64,000 nucleotides of DNA, from NCBI RefSeq assembly GCF_013030265.1, contig NZ_WPZQ01000009.1, forward strand, positions 153,120 to 217,119, given 5' to 3'. The stretch's first letter is position 1. Each line of letters begins with the position of its first letter. The stretch is from Ruegeria arenilitoris (lineage in GTDB: Bacteria; Pseudomonadota; Alphaproteobacteria; Rhodobacterales; Rhodobacteraceae). Under the pieces are notes generated by a model. It did no database searches and was not told where the DNA came from. It saw only the letters and a list, made by a program, of their open reading frames with translations. Below, one piece after another: positions 1 through 11,012 of this stretch. Position numbers and translations under genes: made by a program.

Positions 1-641
1 TGCCGTTGCCGCATGCGCAAGTCTAGTCGCAATGGTTTGGGTAGTGGAAAGGGCAGAGTTCTTTCTCTGATCTTTGCGTTTATTGACATGAATCACGTTA
101 GCCGCTGGTCGTCTGATACGTGGTTTTTGCCGCTGTACGGCAAGTTTCTTTACGCATCGCTCAATCTGCGAAGTTTACTTGCGAATATCCGCTTCGGGCT
201 GTGACAGGTCGCCGAACAACAATGCAGCGAAATGCGGCATGGAGCCCAAAACAGGCAAATGATAAATCAGGCTCCTTTGACGGCAGACACCCAGCCTCTG
301 TGAACATCTAGTATCAAACTGAAACAGAAAATACTGCCTCGCACTTGCGAATTAGCCTCAGCTTCTGCCCACTAAAGCGTGCGAAGCCATTCAGGACAAA
401 GCACTAGGAATAGCTTTTTTGCACCTAACTGTCAGGAATCATATTAGTTAGCACTACCAGTCCGCGAAAAATTTACAAATATGGGCGAAATTGGTGAATA
501 AATTTACAAAATTTTATTTCAAATCCAGCAATTTGTTGTGAAATTTTCCTTCGGCTTTCCATTATTGATTTGCACATAAGTGCGCTTTCGTCTGCTGGAA
601 GAGGAGCCAAATGACGAAAGAAAGGGAAATGGGAGGAATTA
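1..641. other. Gene-free leader region upstream of the ABC importer
   Basis: No convincing gene is visible in these 641 bases. The short open frames here lack ribosome binding sites and family-like protein sequence. The first ~300 bases are moderately GC-rich and could be a decayed element. From about 460 to 560 the sequence becomes strongly AT-rich and carries direct repeats, as expected for the promoter and operator region of the downstream transporter operon. A strong Shine-Dalgarno sequence (GGGAGGA, 631-637) precedes the first gene. Confidence 0.5.
469..510. promoter_or_regulatory. Pair of AAATTTACAAA direct repeats, possible operator
   Basis: The 11-mer AAATTTACAAA occurs at 469-479 and again at 500-510, so the copies are 31 bases (about three helical turns) apart on the same DNA face. 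They lie in AT-rich sequence about 130 bases upstream of the transporter binding-protein gene. The spacing suggests a binding site for a regulator acting as a dimer of dimers. Which regulator is unknown. Confidence 0.35.
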
Positions 642-1988
642 ATGACCAATAAATCTGTCACACGCCGCGGCGTGTTGAAGTCTGGTGCCGTCGCAGGTAC
701 CGGTCTAGCCCTGCCTACGATCTTCACGGCTTCGTCGGCTGCTGCTTACACCAACGAACCAACCGGAGGGTCCGTAACCCTGGGCTTCAATGTTCCCCAG
801 ACTGGGCCGTATGCAGAAGAGGGTAACGACGAGTTGCTGGCGCAACAACTGGCCGTCGAACATCTCAATGGTGAGGGAGATGGCGGCTGCTTGAACACCT
901 TCACTTCGAAGGCACTGAAGGGCAACGGTATCCTTGGCAAGAAGGTCGAGTTCGTCACAGGCGACACGCAGACCAAGTCAGACGCTGCGCGTGCATCGGC
1001 AAAATCGATGATCGAAAAAGACGGCGCTATCATGATCAATGGCGGTTCGTCATCGGGTGTGGCCGTTGCTGTGCAAGGCCTCTGTCAAGAAGCAGGCGTG
1101 ATCTTCATGGCGGGCCTAACCCACGCCAACGACACGACTGGCAAAGACAAGAAGGCCAATGGTTTCCGCCATTTCTTCAACGCCTACATGTCGGGTGCTG
1201 CCCTTGCACCGGTGCTGGCCGCCGAGATGGGCAATGAGCGCCGCGCCTATCACCTGACGGCTGACTACAACTGGGGTTGGACTCAGGAAGAGTCCATTGT
1301 TGCCTCGACAGAAGCTTTGGGATGGGAAACGGTCAACACTGTCAAAACACCGCTCGCGTCCACGGACTTCTCGTCCTACATCACTCCGGTTTTGAATTCG
1401 GGCGCTGATGTTCTGGTTCTGAACCACTACGGCGGCAACATGGTGAACTCGCTCACCAACGCTATTCAGTTCGGCCTGCTTGACAAGGTGGCCAACGGCA
1501 AAGACTTCAAGATCGTCGTTCCGCTGTATTCGGAACTGATGGCCGCTGGTGCAGGCGAGAACATCAAAGGCGTGCTGGGTTCGATGAACTGGAACTGGCA
1601 GCTGCAAGATGAGGGCACCAAAGCCTTTGTGAAATCGTTTGGTGAGAAGTACGGCAAACCGCCGTCCAACTCTGCACAGACCTGCTATGCACAAGTTCTG
1701 CTTTATGCGGATGCCTGTGAGCGTGCGGGTACATTCAACCCGTGCGGCGTTGTCGAAGCTCTGGAAGACTTCGAGTTTGACGGTTTGGGCAACGGTCCGA
1801 CCTGGTACCGCGGTGCGGACCACCAGTGCTTCAAAGACGTGTTGGTCGTTCGTGGCAACGAGAACCCGACCAACGCCTATGACACTCTGGAAATCGTCGA
1901 GATCACGCCGCGCGCACAGGTCGAATACGACCCCGAGCATCCGATGTTCGCCGGTGGCTCACTGGGTGAGTGTAACCCGGGCGCGTAA
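642..1988 (+). CDS. Branched-chain amino acid-type ABC transporter, substrate-binding protein
   Basis: Periplasmic type I binding protein (Peripla_BP_6 / LivJ-like) of 448 residues that should deliver a solute to the permeases encoded next. The N-terminus carries a twin-arginine signal (TRRGVLKSG near residues 7-15, a hydrophobic stretch, then an AxA-type cleavage site near residue 34), so it is probably exported folded by Tat. A fold-typical opening (LGFNVPQTGPYAEEG) follows, and about seven cysteines are spread through the mature protein. The start is fixed by GGGAGGA five bases upstream of ATG. It is first in a five-gene operon. The ligand cannot be named: LivJ-like proteins bind amino acids, amides, urea or aromatic acids. 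Confidence 0.92.
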   Translation: MTNKSVTRRGVLKSGAVAGTGLALPTIFTASSAAAYTNEPTGGSVTLGFNVPQTGPYAEEGNDELLAQQLAVEHLNGEGDGGCLNTFTSKALKGNGILGKKVEFVTGDTQTKSDAARASAKSMIEKDGAIMINGGSSSGVAVAVQGLCQEAGVIFMAGLTHANDTTGKDKKANGFRHFFNAYMSGAALAPVLAAEMGNERRAYHLTADYNWGWTQEESIVASTEALGWETVNTVKTPLASTDFSSYITPVLNSGADVLVLNHYGGNMVNSLTNAIQFGLLDKVANGKDFKIVVPLYSELMAAGAGENIKGVLGSMNWNWQLQDEGTKAFVKSFGEKYGKPPSNSAQTCYAQVLLYADACERAGTFNPCGVVEALEDFEFDGLGNGPTWYRGADHQCFKDVLVVRGNENPTNAYDTLEIVEITPRAQVEYDPEHPMFAGGSLGECNPGA

Positions 1989-2093
1989 GTCCTCGTGTCT
2001 AAGTCTGGCTGCCAAAAAGGTGGCCAGACACCTTCAACAGGGCTGATCCTGTTAACCGCTTAATTCACACTGACCAACCCTGAGGTGGGGCCA

Positions 2094-3125
2094 ATGGACG
2101 CCATCCTATTGCAAATTTTGAACGGTCTGGACAAAGGGTCGGCCTATGCGTTGATTGCGCTGGGGCTGACGCTTATTTTTGGAACGCTGGGCGTTGTGAA
2201 CTTTGCCCACGGGGCACTGTTCATGATCGGTGCGTTCTGTGCCGTTACTCTGCAAAAGCTCATGAACCTGAGCTTTGTGACCATCGACGAGAGCCAGACC
2301 GACTTCCTGGGAAACCCGCTGAAGGTTGAAACACCCTACGTCGAGGCCTGGTTCGGCCCAGAGACCGGTGCGACGATCATCGATTGGTCTGTTCCACTGG
2401 CTGTCCTGTTTGCGATCCCGATCATGTTGGCAGTGGGCTACGTGATGGAACGCGGGTTGATTAAGCATTTCTACAAGCGCCCTCACGCTGACCAGATCCT
2501 TGTGACGTTTGGTCTTGCGATCGTGCTGCAGGAAATCGTAAAGTATTTCTTCGGCGCCAATCCAATCCAAACTCCACCGCCTGACGCGCTGAGCGGTTCT
2601 ATCGACCTTGGCACAATGGTTGGATTTGATCCCAACGCCATAATCTATCCAATTTGGCGTCTGGTGTACTTCGGATTCGCCGTCGCAATTATCGGTGCTG
2701 TTTTCTCATTCCTGCAATTCACCACGTTCGGGATGGTCGTGCGCGCCGGAATGGCGGACCGCGAGACCGTAGGCTTGCTGGGAATAAATATCGACCGGCG
2801 CTTTACGATCATGTTCGGTATCGCTGCCGCAGTGGCCGGTTTGGCCGGTGTAATGTACGGGCCGCTGAACCCGCCAAATTATCACATGGGGATGGACTTT
2901 CTGGTCCTTAGCTTTGTTGTGGTTGTTGTCGGCGGCATGGGCTCGCTGCCCGGAGCCGTGCTGGCTGGCTTTCTACTGGGCATCCTGGAGAGTTTTGCCT
3001 CAACAACCTGGGCCACCACGACAATCCCTGGGATCAACCAAATCATCATCTACCTTGTTGCCATCATTGTGCTTCTGACACGCCCGCGCGGGTTGATGGG
3101 ACGCAAAGGCGTGATGGAGGAATAA
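2094..3125 (+). CDS. livH: Branched-chain amino acid-type ABC transporter permease (LivH type)
   Basis: Inner-membrane permease of about 343 residues with the typical LivH opening (LQILNGLDKGSAYALIALGLTLIFG) and many hydrophobic helices. The C-terminal half has the conserved VVVVGGMGSLPGAVLAG loop that contacts the ATPase. An in-frame GTG nine bases upstream is possible, but ATG at 2094 has GAGG at the right spacing and is preferred. A gap of about 100 bases separates it from the binding-protein gene, whereas the following genes are tightly packed. It should pair with the next permease. Confidence 0.9.
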   Translation: MDAILLQILNGLDKGSAYALIALGLTLIFGTLGVVNFAHGALFMIGAFCAVTLQKLMNLSFVTIDESQTDFLGNPLKVETPYVEAWFGPETGATIIDWSVPLAVLFAIPIMLAVGYVMERGLIKHFYKRPHADQILVTFGLAIVLQEIVKYFFGANPIQTPPPDALSGSIDLGTMVGFDPNAIIYPIWRLVYFGFAVAIIGAVFSFLQFTTFGMVVRAGMADRETVGLLGINIDRRFTIMFGIAAAVAGLAGVMYGPLNPPNYHMGMDFLVLSFVVVVVGGMGSLPGAVLAGFLLGILESFASTTWATTTIPGINQIIIYLVAIIVLLTRPRGLMGRKGVMEE

Positions 3126-3128
3126 TCG

Positions 3129-4334
3129 ATGTTTGGACTGAACAAAAAAGACACCAGCCTTCTGATCATCGTCGGCCTTCTCACCCTGCTGGCCCCGTTC
3201 ATCCTGAACCCGTTCCCAGAAGGCAGCGCCATGGCGCAATTTAACGCGGGTTATCCGGACTTGATGCAGCGTTTCGTGATCTTTGGCATCTTTGCCATCG
3301 GGTTCAACATCCTATTCGGCCTTACAGGATACCTGTCATTCGGTCATGCAGCCTTTTTGGGTGTCGGATCGTATTCAGCGGTATGGATGTTCAAGTTGCT
3401 GAGCTACAATATCATTCCAGCGATCGCACTCAGCGTTGTGGTTGCCGGGGTGTTCTCACTGCTGATTGGTTATGTAAGTCTGCGCCGGTCGGGCATCTAC
3501 TTTTCGATCCTGACTCTGGCCTTTGCGCAGATGAGTTTTGCATTGGCCTACTCTGTTTTGTCGAACCCCAAGTTCAACCTAACTAACGGGGAAACCGGCC
3601 TACAGGTTTACGCAGACGATCCGCAAATCTTGCAAGGCGCCAACTCACCAGACCTGCCGCATCTATTCGGGCTGCCGATGCGCGCAACCTATACAATGGA
3701 CGTGGGAGCGTGGAGCTTTGATTTTAACGCGGGATACTATCTATGTGCGATAATCATGATGATGGTATTCTATCTGTCCATCCGCATCTTCCGCTCACCT
3801 TTTGGCATGATGCTGCGGGCGGTCAAATCAAACCAGCAACGGATGAGCTATACCGGCCTAAACTCAAAGCCGTACACATTGGCGGCGTTTGTAATCTCTG
3901 GCATGTATGCCGGTCTAGCTGGTGGTCTGATGGCGGCAATGGATCCACTGGCAGGCGCAGAGCGTATGCAGTGGACCGCTTCGGGTGAAGTCGTTCTGAT
4001 GACGATCCTGGGTGGTACAGGCACTTTGATCGGTCCAGTATTGGGTGCAGGTTTCATCAAATATTTCGAAAACATTTTCTCGAAGATCAACGACAACGTG
4101 TTGCACAGTTGGTTTGCTTTCCTGCCTGACGGCTTGGAAGACGCGGTAGTGTTCGTGATCCATCCGTTTATTGGAAAAGGTTGGCATCTGACGCTCGGCA
4201 TCCTTTTCATGCTGGTCGTTATCTACTTGCCAGGTGGTCTTGTCGAAGGTGGCCAGCGTTTGCTTAACCGGATCAAGCGCAAGAAATCAAAAGCCGACGA
4301 TGCAACGTCAGGCAAAACGGAACCGGCGGAATAA
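3129..4334 (+). CDS. livM: Branched-chain amino acid-type ABC transporter permease (LivM type)
   Basis: Second inner-membrane permease, 401 residues and three bases after the first permease gene. It has the LivM hallmarks: [19 protein letters not shown] in an early helix and a [19 protein letters not shown] motif near residue 290, the loop that couples to the ATPase. There is a long hydrophilic loop near residues 150-190 and a lysine-rich cytoplasmic tail. It forms the translocation pore together with the LivH-type subunit. Confidence 0.9.
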   Translation: MFGLNKKDTSLLIIVGLLTLLAPFILNPFPEGSAMAQFNAGYPDLMQRFVIFGIFAIGFNILFGLTGYLSFGHAAFLGVGSYSAVWMFKLLSYNIIPAIALSVVVAGVFSLLIGYVSLRRSGIYFSILTLAFAQMSFALAYSVLSNPKFNLTNGETGLQVYADDPQILQGANSPDLPHLFGLPMRATYTMDVGAWSFDFNAGYYLCAIIMMMVFYLSIRIFRSPFGMMLRAVKSNQQRMSYTGLNSKPYTLAAFVISGMYAGLAGGLMAAMDPLAGAERMQWTASGEVVLMTILGGTGTLIGPVLGAGFIKYFENIFSKINDNVLHSWFAFLPDGLEDAVVFVIHPFIGKGWHLTLGILFMLVVIYLPGGLVEGGQRLLNRIKRKKSKADDATSGKTEPAE

Positions 4335-4344
4335 GGGGCGCGCC

Positions 4345-5100
4345 ATGGCAATTCTAAGAGTCAAAGACGTCAGCAAGCGTTTCGGCGGTCTCAAGGCACT
4401 AACGGACGTAAATCTCAGTGTTGAGGAAAACTCGGTTCACGCGATCATCGGGCCTAATGGTGCCGGCAAGTCGACTTTACTAAATTGTCTGGTGGGCAAG
4501 CTTATGCCAGACACCGGTTCCGTATTGTTCGACAACGCCTCGGTGTTGGGGCGCGAACCCTATCAGATCAACCAGATGGGTATTAGTCGCGTGTTCCAGA
4601 CGCCGGAGATTTTTGGTGAGCTGACAGTGATGGAGAACATGTTGATCCCGATTTTTGCAATGCGGGACGGTGCATTCCGAATGCATGCATATGAGACCAT
4701 CGCAAACGAGCGCGACATCGTCGAACAAGCCGAAGCCATGCTGGAAGAGATGAATATGGCGGACAAACGCGAAATGCATGCTGCCTCGCTGTCGCGCGGT
4801 GACAAGCGGCGGCTTGAGATTGGCATGTGCCTCAGCCAAAATCCGCGGCTACTTCTACTGGATGAACCCACGGCTGGGATGGCGAGGGCGGATACCAACA
4901 ACACGATCGATCTGCTAAAACAAATTAAGGATGAGCGCGACATCACCATCGCAATCATCGAGCATGACATGCATGTGGTCTTCAGCCTAGCCGAACGCAT
5001 CACTGTTCTGGCTCAGGGTACACCCCTGGTTGAAGATACTCCTGAAAACATCCGCGGTAACCCCAAGGTTCGCGAGGCCTATCTAGGCGAGGCTGCGTAA
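4345..5100 (+). CDS. livG: Branched-chain amino acid-type ABC transporter ATP-binding protein (LivG type)
   Basis: ATPase of 251 residues starting MAILRVKDVSKRFGG. The open frame extends further upstream into the previous gene, but ATG 4345, preceded by AAGGGG, is the expected LivG start. Walker A is GPNGAGKST (about residue 38) and Walker B is LLLLDEPTAGM, followed by the switch His in IIEHDMHVV. The ABC signature is atypical: LSRGDKRRLEIG rather than LSxGxxRRLEIA. It should pair with the following LivF-type subunit to power import. Confidence 0.9.
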   Translation: MAILRVKDVSKRFGGLKALTDVNLSVEENSVHAIIGPNGAGKSTLLNCLVGKLMPDTGSVLFDNASVLGREPYQINQMGISRVFQTPEIFGELTVMENMLIPIFAMRDGAFRMHAYETIANERDIVEQAEAMLEEMNMADKREMHAASLSRGDKRRLEIGMCLSQNPRLLLLDEPTAGMARADTNNTIDLLKQIKDERDITIAIIEHDMHVVFSLAERITVLAQGTPLVEDTPENIRGNPKVREAYLGEAA

Positions 5101-5109
5101 GGAAAAGCT

Positions 5110-5865
5110 ATGAACGAAAAACCTGACTTTTCGAAAAACGCCAATTTGGCCAGCACGGCCCCTGCGTTTCTCTCCGTTTGGGATATGCACTCCTACTATG
5201 GAGAAAGCTACATCGTGCAAGGCGTCAGCTTCAACGTGCACGAAGGTGAAATTCTTGCTCTTCTCGGGCGCAACGGTGCGGGTAAAACCTCAACACTTCG
5301 TTCGATCGCGAGAGTTGGAGAGCCTGAAGTAAGACATGGTGAAATCTGGCTTGACCATAAGCCGTTACACAACATGACTAGCTACGAAGCCGCCGCGGCA
5401 GGCTTAGGTCTTGTACCGGAAGACAGGCGCATTATTCCCGGCCTGACCGTGGAAGAAAACTTGCAGCTTGCTCAGATTGCCCCACCAATTGGATGGTCAC
5501 TGGAACGGCTTTACGAACTGTTCCCACGTTTGGGTGAGCGTAGAAAACAAGAGGGAATTACACTGTCAGGAGGCGAACAGCAGATGCTGTCAATCGCCAG
5601 AGCCTTGGCGAGGGACATCAAGGTCTTACTCTTGGATGAACCATATGAGGGACTGGCTCCTGTCATTGTCGATGAAATCGAAAAGACCCTTATTCACGTT
5701 AAGCAACAGGGTATGACCACGATCATTGTTGAGCAAAACGCCGTACGCGCTTTGGAGTTGGCGGACCGTGCAATCATACTAGATACCGGGACCATTGTAT
5801 TTGATGGTACGGCGAAAGAGGTGCTTGAGGACACCAATCTCCGTGAGGAATATCTAGCAATCTAG
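5110..5865 (+). CDS. livF: Branched-chain amino acid-type ABC transporter ATP-binding protein (LivF type)
   Basis: Second ATPase of the importer, 251 residues. It has Walker A GRNGAGKTST, the signature LSGGEQQMLSIARAL, Walker B VLLLDEPYEGLAP and the LivF-typical VEENLQLAQ region. The N-terminal ~20 residues (through NLASTAPAFLS) precede the usual start of the fold and may be a short extension. GGAAAAGC precedes the ATG. It is the last gene of the operon and converges on the AraC regulator. The cluster is self-contained and carries no enzyme gene, so its substrate is not revealed by context. Confidence 0.9.
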   Translation: MNEKPDFSKNANLASTAPAFLSVWDMHSYYGESYIVQGVSFNVHEGEILALLGRNGAGKTSTLRSIARVGEPEVRHGEIWLDHKPLHNMTSYEAAAAGLGLVPEDRRIIPGLTVEENLQLAQIAPPIGWSLERLYELFPRLGERRKQEGITLSGGEQQMLSIARALARDIKVLLLDEPYEGLAPVIVDEIEKTLIHVKQQGMTTIIVEQNAVRALELADRAIILDTGTIVFDGTAKEVLEDTNLREEYLAI

Positions 5866-5944
5866 TTCGCATATTTCGTGCCAATCAGACCAAAAGGGCA
5901 GATTTAAAACGCGTCCAAAGCACTTGTTTGCTTCGGAGGTAAGT

Positions 5945-6823
5945 TTACTGACTTGCGCGAACCTTCGCCAATTCTCGTGCCGCAGCAGCATCTTGAAGCG
6001 GCGGCAATCCAAATAGTCGTCGATATTCGCGGCTAAACTGGGACGTGCTTTCATAGCCTACACGGTAAGCCACCGACGCAGCATTGCCTTCACGGGCAAC
6101 CAGATAACGCTTGGCTTCATGCAGCCGGAACTGCTTTTGATATTGGAGTGGGCTGATACCTGCGACTTTCTTAAAGCGACGGTGGAAGGTCGTAAGACTC
6201 ATGCCCGCCAATTCAGCCAATTCACGGACCTCTAATCGTTCGGCATGATGTTGACGTATGAATTCCATCGTATGACGAATGCGAGATAGATCGGAATCTT
6301 CTGTGCCAATCTGACGTAAGAATGGACCCATTGGTCCAACGAGAAACCTGTACAGAAGTTCTTGCTCATACAGAGGTCCAAGCGCTTGTATTTCATCTGG
6401 ACGGTCGAACATACCCAACAGTCTGCCCCATGTTTCAATCAGCAATTCAGAAGCTGACTGCAACCCAAAGCTTTGATCGCCTGAGTGTTCAGATACCGGG
6501 GCTTTTCGCATCGCGTCAGCGAGTTTGGTTGTATTGATCGTTAAAGCAAGCGCCAGAAAAGGTTCGCTGACAGATGCGTGGGTGACTTGTCCGAGCGCCG
6601 ACAATTCTGCTGCTATAATCAGGCAAGAGCCACCCGAGTAATCCAGCACCTTTTCCCCGATGATGGTGCGTTTTTTGCCCTGTAAAATTAGGCAAACGCT
6701 TGGCTCGTATATGAGTGGGATCAACTCTGTAGGCTGGTCCAGCTTATGTATTTCCAAGTCAGGAATCGCAGATGAGCCCGCATGTTTCAACGCAAGCTCT
6801 TTGAGATCGGATAGCTGTTTCAT
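5945..6823 (-). CDS. AraC family transcriptional regulator with AraC_N domain
   Basis: Regulator of 292 residues. The N-terminal ~150 residues resemble the AraC_N cupin-like domain (EPSVCLILQGKKRTIIGEK early on). The C-terminal ~100 residues contain the two helix-turn-helix motifs of the family (LAELAGMSLTTFHRRFK and the second motif ending FSREYRRLFG). It is divergent from the aldo/keto reductase gene, an arrangement common for regulators of aldehyde-detoxifying reductases such as YqhC. I infer that it activates the reductase in response to a reactive carbonyl. TG(G/T)ACAG-like repeats lie at about 6848-6869 in the shared intergenic region. Confidence 0.88.
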   Translation of the reverse strand: MKQLSDLKELALKHAGSSAIPDLEIHKLDQPTELIPLIYEPSVCLILQGKKRTIIGEKVLDYSGGSCLIIAAELSALGQVTHASVSEPFLALALTINTTKLADAMRKAPVSEHSGDQSFGLQSASELLIETWGRLLGMFDRPDEIQALGPLYEQELLYRFLVGPMGPFLRQIGTEDSDLSRIRHTMEFIRQHHAERLEVRELAELAGMSLTTFHRRFKKVAGISPLQYQKQFRLHEAKRYLVAREGNAASVAYRVGYESTSQFSREYRRLFGLPPLQDAAAARELAKVRASQ

Positions 6824-6892
6824 GCAAGGAATAAGGCGATTCCTATGTGGACAGTCAATATCGTGACAGAAATAGGCAATGATTGCACATGA

Positions 6893-7942
<1,050 letters not shown>

Positions 7943-8225
7943 TCTCGCGCTCAGCGAGTGACTTTGTCTGACTTGAGTTCACTGCTGAAAATTAAGACAG
8001 CGGTCATCGGTGGTAAGTACGATGGCCGCTTTGTCCCGCTATTCGGAATCGCAAGGTTTCATCATCATTATCCGGTCAGGGGTAAAGGCGCACCAATAGC
8101 CTGATAGTTTTGGACACGATCGATCGCTCTGGCAGATCACCGATTTCTGACCGAAAACCAAAACCTTGCTTGTGATCAACCCAAGAGAAATCCCCCGAGA
8201 CTGCTGATCCCGGGGGTTCTGATGG
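7943..8225. other. Convergent intergenic region
   Basis: These 283 bases separate the convergent ends of the aldo/keto reductase and aconitase genes. The only structure I can support is the GC-rich hairpin listed separately at 8192-8216. No gene is visible. Confidence 0.5.
8192..8216 (-). terminator. Probable intrinsic terminator of acnB
   Basis: CCCCCG (8192-8197) and CGGGGG (8211-8216) form a perfect GC-rich stem. Read in the acnB direction it is followed by ATTTCTCTT, a moderately U-rich tail. It lies about 10 bases past the acnB stop codon. Confidence 0.6.
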
Positions 8226-11012
8226 TTAGTAGTGGATCGAACGCTGACCCGGTGTTTTCTGCAGTGGAGGCGCAAACTTTGTCAGGTCAATTCCATCTAC
8301 AGCGCGCTTGTATTCATCCATGTTCGGGGTGCGACCCAGAATGGCCGACAGGACAACTACAGGAGTTGATGCCAACAGTGACTCGCCCTTCTTCTCAGCC
8401 GAATCCTCAACAACCCGGCCCTTGAACAGACGTGTGGATGTGGCAAGGACGGTATCACCTTTTGCGGCTTTTTCCTGGTTACCCATGCAAAGGTTACATC
8501 CCGGACGTTCAAGATACAGGATGTTCTCATATTCGACCCGAGCTGCGCTTTTGGGTGCGGCATCGTCGAACTCGAACCCCGAGTACTTTTGCAGAACTGC
8601 CCAATCGCCCTCTTCCTTCAACTCATCAATGATGTTGTAAGTCGGGGCCGAAACAACCAGCGGAGCATTGAACGCGATCTTCTCATGCGTCTTTTCAAGG
8701 TTGCGAAGCATCTGTGCGACGATCTTCAAATCACCTTTATGCACCATGCATGAGCCGACAAAACCCAGATCAACCTTCTTTTCACCGTTGTAGTAAGAGA
8801 CAGGCCGGATCGTATCATGTGTGTACCGCTTGGAGACGTCTTCATTGTTGACGTCAGGGTCTGCAATCATGGGCTCGTCGACCTGATCCAGATCCACGAC
8901 CAGTTCTGCAAAGTAATTTGCATTCAAGTCGGGGGTCAGGGCCGGTTTTGAGCCGGATTTAATCTCGGCAATGCGCTTATCGGCGATGTCGATCAAGCCC
9001 TGAAGAGTCTGGGCCTGATTGTCCATTCCCTTGTCGATCATGATCTGGATGCGGCTCTTGGCGATTTCGAGCGATTCAATCAGCGTTTCGTTTTCGGAAA
9101 TACAGATCGATGCTTTGGCCTTCATCTCAGCCGACCAGTCGGTGAAGGTGAATGCCTGATCTGCGATCAGCGTGCCGATGTGAACCTCGATGACGCGCCC
9201 CTGAAAGACATTGTCTCCGAATTGCTTCAGCATCTGAGCCTGCGTTGCATGCACCACATCACGGAAGTCCATGTGATCCTTGAGGGTTCCTTTGAACGTA
9301 ACCTTCACGGATTCAGGGATTGGCATCGTTGCCTCACCTGTTGCCAAAGCAAGCGCAACAGTTCCCGAGTCCGCACCAAAGGCTACGCCTTTGGACATAC
9401 GGGTGTGAGAGTCGCCACCGATGATAACTGCCCAGTCATCGACCGTGATATCGTTGAGGACTTTGTGAATCACGTCCGTCATGGCGTGGTATTCACCCTT
9501 TGGATCCCGTGCGGTGATCAGGCCGAACTTGTTCATGAAACTCATGAGCTTTGGGATGTTTTCCTGCGCCTTGAAATCCCAGACCGAGGCGGTGTGGCAC
9601 CCGGATTGGTACGCACCGTCAACAGTCGGTGAGATCACGGTCGCGGCCATGGACTCAAGCTCTTGTGCAGTCATTAGGCCGGTTGTGTCCTGCGAACCGA
9701 CGATGTTCACCTTGACCCTTACGTCCGACCCGGCATGCAGGACGGCCCCGTCGGCGACACCAACTGCGTTCTTATTGAAAATCTTCTCAACAGCGGTCAG
9801 GCCTTGCCCTTCATGTGAAATCTCTTTGGACGCTGCAAAGACAGGCGACGTTTCAACGCCGAGTGTCTGTGCAGCGAAGCTCTGAAGCTTTTTACCAAAC
9901 ACGATCGCATAGGAACCGCCGGCCTTGATGAACTCGACCTTTTGCGGGGTCAGTGACGAAGAGATATCAACCAGCTCTTTATCGCCATCATAGAGCTTTT
10001 TCGTCTTGGTGTTGATTGTCAGCACAGTGCCATTATCAACCGAGTAGGCTTGCTCAAGAACCGGTTCGTCATTGCCATCCAGGACCGGCTGACCGTCTGC
10101 ATCAAGTTTCTTGACCCAGTTTTTCAGGTCAATCCCAATGCCGCCTGTCACTCCGACGGTTGTCAGAAAGATCGGCGAAATACCGTTCGTACCAGCCACA
10201 ATCGGAGCGATGTTGACGAATGGCACATAGGGGCTTGCCTGCTTACCAGTCCACAAAGCCACATTGTTCACGCCCGACATCCGGGACGAACCCACGCCCA
10301 TGGTCCCCTTTTCGGCGATCAGCATGACGCGCTTGTCCGGGTGCTGCTTCTGCAGCTCCTGAATTTCAGCCTGAGCCGCTTCGGAGATCATGCATTTGCC
10401 GTGCAATTCACGGTCAGACCTGGAGTGAGCCTGATTACCCGGCGAAAGAAGGTCGGTCGAAACATCACCTTCTGCAGTAATGTAGGTTACAACCTGAATT
10501 TCCTCTTCGATGTCGGGAAGCTTGGTAAAGAACTCGGCCTTGGCGTAGCTTTCCAAAACTTCTTTGGCGACCGCGTTGCCAGCAGCGTAGGCTGACGCCA
10601 AGCGGTCAGTATCTGCTTCATACAGAAATACCTGTGTTTTTAGCACTTCGGCCGCTTGCTGAGCGATCTCCAGATCATCTCCCAGTGCCAGATCAAGAAG
10701 GACGTCGACGGAAGGGCCACCCTTCATGTGCGACAAAAGCTCAAAGGCAAAAGCCGGTGAAATCTCTTCAACGGTCGCCGTGCCTAGAATGATCTCTTTC
10801 AGGAACCCCGCCTTTTCGCCTGCAGCGCTGGTTGTGCCCGGCAAGGTGTTGTATACGAAGAACTTCAGGGATTCTTGCCTGTGTTCATTTTCAACATCTT
10901 TTATTTGCGAGATGATTTCTTTTGTGAGCGCGCCGTCTTCGATAGGCTTTGGATGCAGCCCCTGCCCTTTGCGCGTTTCAATCTCATTTAGGTAGTCTGT
11001 GAACAGGCTCAT
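8226..11012 (-). CDS. acnB: Aconitate hydratase B
   Basis: Bifunctional aconitate hydratase of the TCA cycle (citrate to isocitrate; often also 2-methylisocitrate dehydratase), 928 residues. It has the AcnB order: N-terminal HEAT-like domain, mobile domain, then catalytic domains. The [4Fe-4S] ligands are visible as Cys755 (VGSCMVHKG) and Cys839/Cys842 (GCNLCMGNQ). Other family motifs include GGDSHTRMSKGVAFGADSG and GTMGVGSSRMSG. It is longer than E. coli AcnB (865), as is usual in related alphaproteobacteria. It is monocistronic, and its promoter must lie in 11013-11390. Confidence 0.97.
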   Translation of the reverse strand: MSLFTDYLNEIETRKGQGLHPKPIEDGALTKEIISQIKDVENEHRQESLKFFVYNTLPGTTSAAGEKAGFLKEIILGTATVEEISPAFAFELLSHMKGGPSVDVLLDLALGDDLEIAQQAAEVLKTQVFLYEADTDRLASAYAAGNAVAKEVLESYAKAEFFTKLPDIEEEIQVVTYITAEGDVSTDLLSPGNQAHSRSDRELHGKCMISEAAQAEIQELQKQHPDKRVMLIAEKGTMGVGSSRMSGVNNVALWTGKQASPYVPFVNIAPIVAGTNGISPIFLTTVGVTGGIGIDLKNWVKKLDADGQPVLDGNDEPVLEQAYSVDNGTVLTINTKTKKLYDGDKELVDISSSLTPQKVEFIKAGGSYAIVFGKKLQSFAAQTLGVETSPVFAASKEISHEGQGLTAVEKIFNKNAVGVADGAVLHAGSDVRVKVNIVGSQDTTGLMTAQELESMAATVISPTVDGAYQSGCHTASVWDFKAQENIPKLMSFMNKFGLITARDPKGEYHAMTDVIHKVLNDITVDDWAVIIGGDSHTRMSKGVAFGADSGTVALALATGEATMPIPESVKVTFKGTLKDHMDFRDVVHATQAQMLKQFGDNVFQGRVIEVHIGTLIADQAFTFTDWSAEMKAKASICISENETLIESLEIAKSRIQIMIDKGMDNQAQTLQGLIDIADKRIAEIKSGSKPALTPDLNANYFAELVVDLDQVDEPMIADPDVNNEDVSKRYTHDTIRPVSYYNGEKKVDLGFVGSCMVHKGDLKIVAQMLRNLEKTHEKIAFNAPLVVSAPTYNIIDELKEEGDWAVLQKYSGFEFDDAAPKSAARVEYENILYLERPGCNLCMGNQEKAAKGDTVLATSTRLFKGRVVEDSAEKKGESLLASTPVVVLSAILGRTPNMDEYKRAVDGIDLTKFAPPLQKTPGQRSIHY

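Noticed and set aside
13..311. Two overlapping 63-codon frames near the left edge
   Set aside because: No ribosome binding site, no family resemblance, and both are uninterrupted only over short lengths; treated as non-coding.
1116..1940. Long open frame opposite the binding-protein gene
   Set aside because: It is the antisense shadow of a well-conserved gene and encodes an unrecognisable, His/Val-rich sequence.
5915..5936. Imperfect hairpin between livF and the AraC gene
   Set aside because: The stem has an internal mismatch and no T-run in either direction; too weak to call a terminator.
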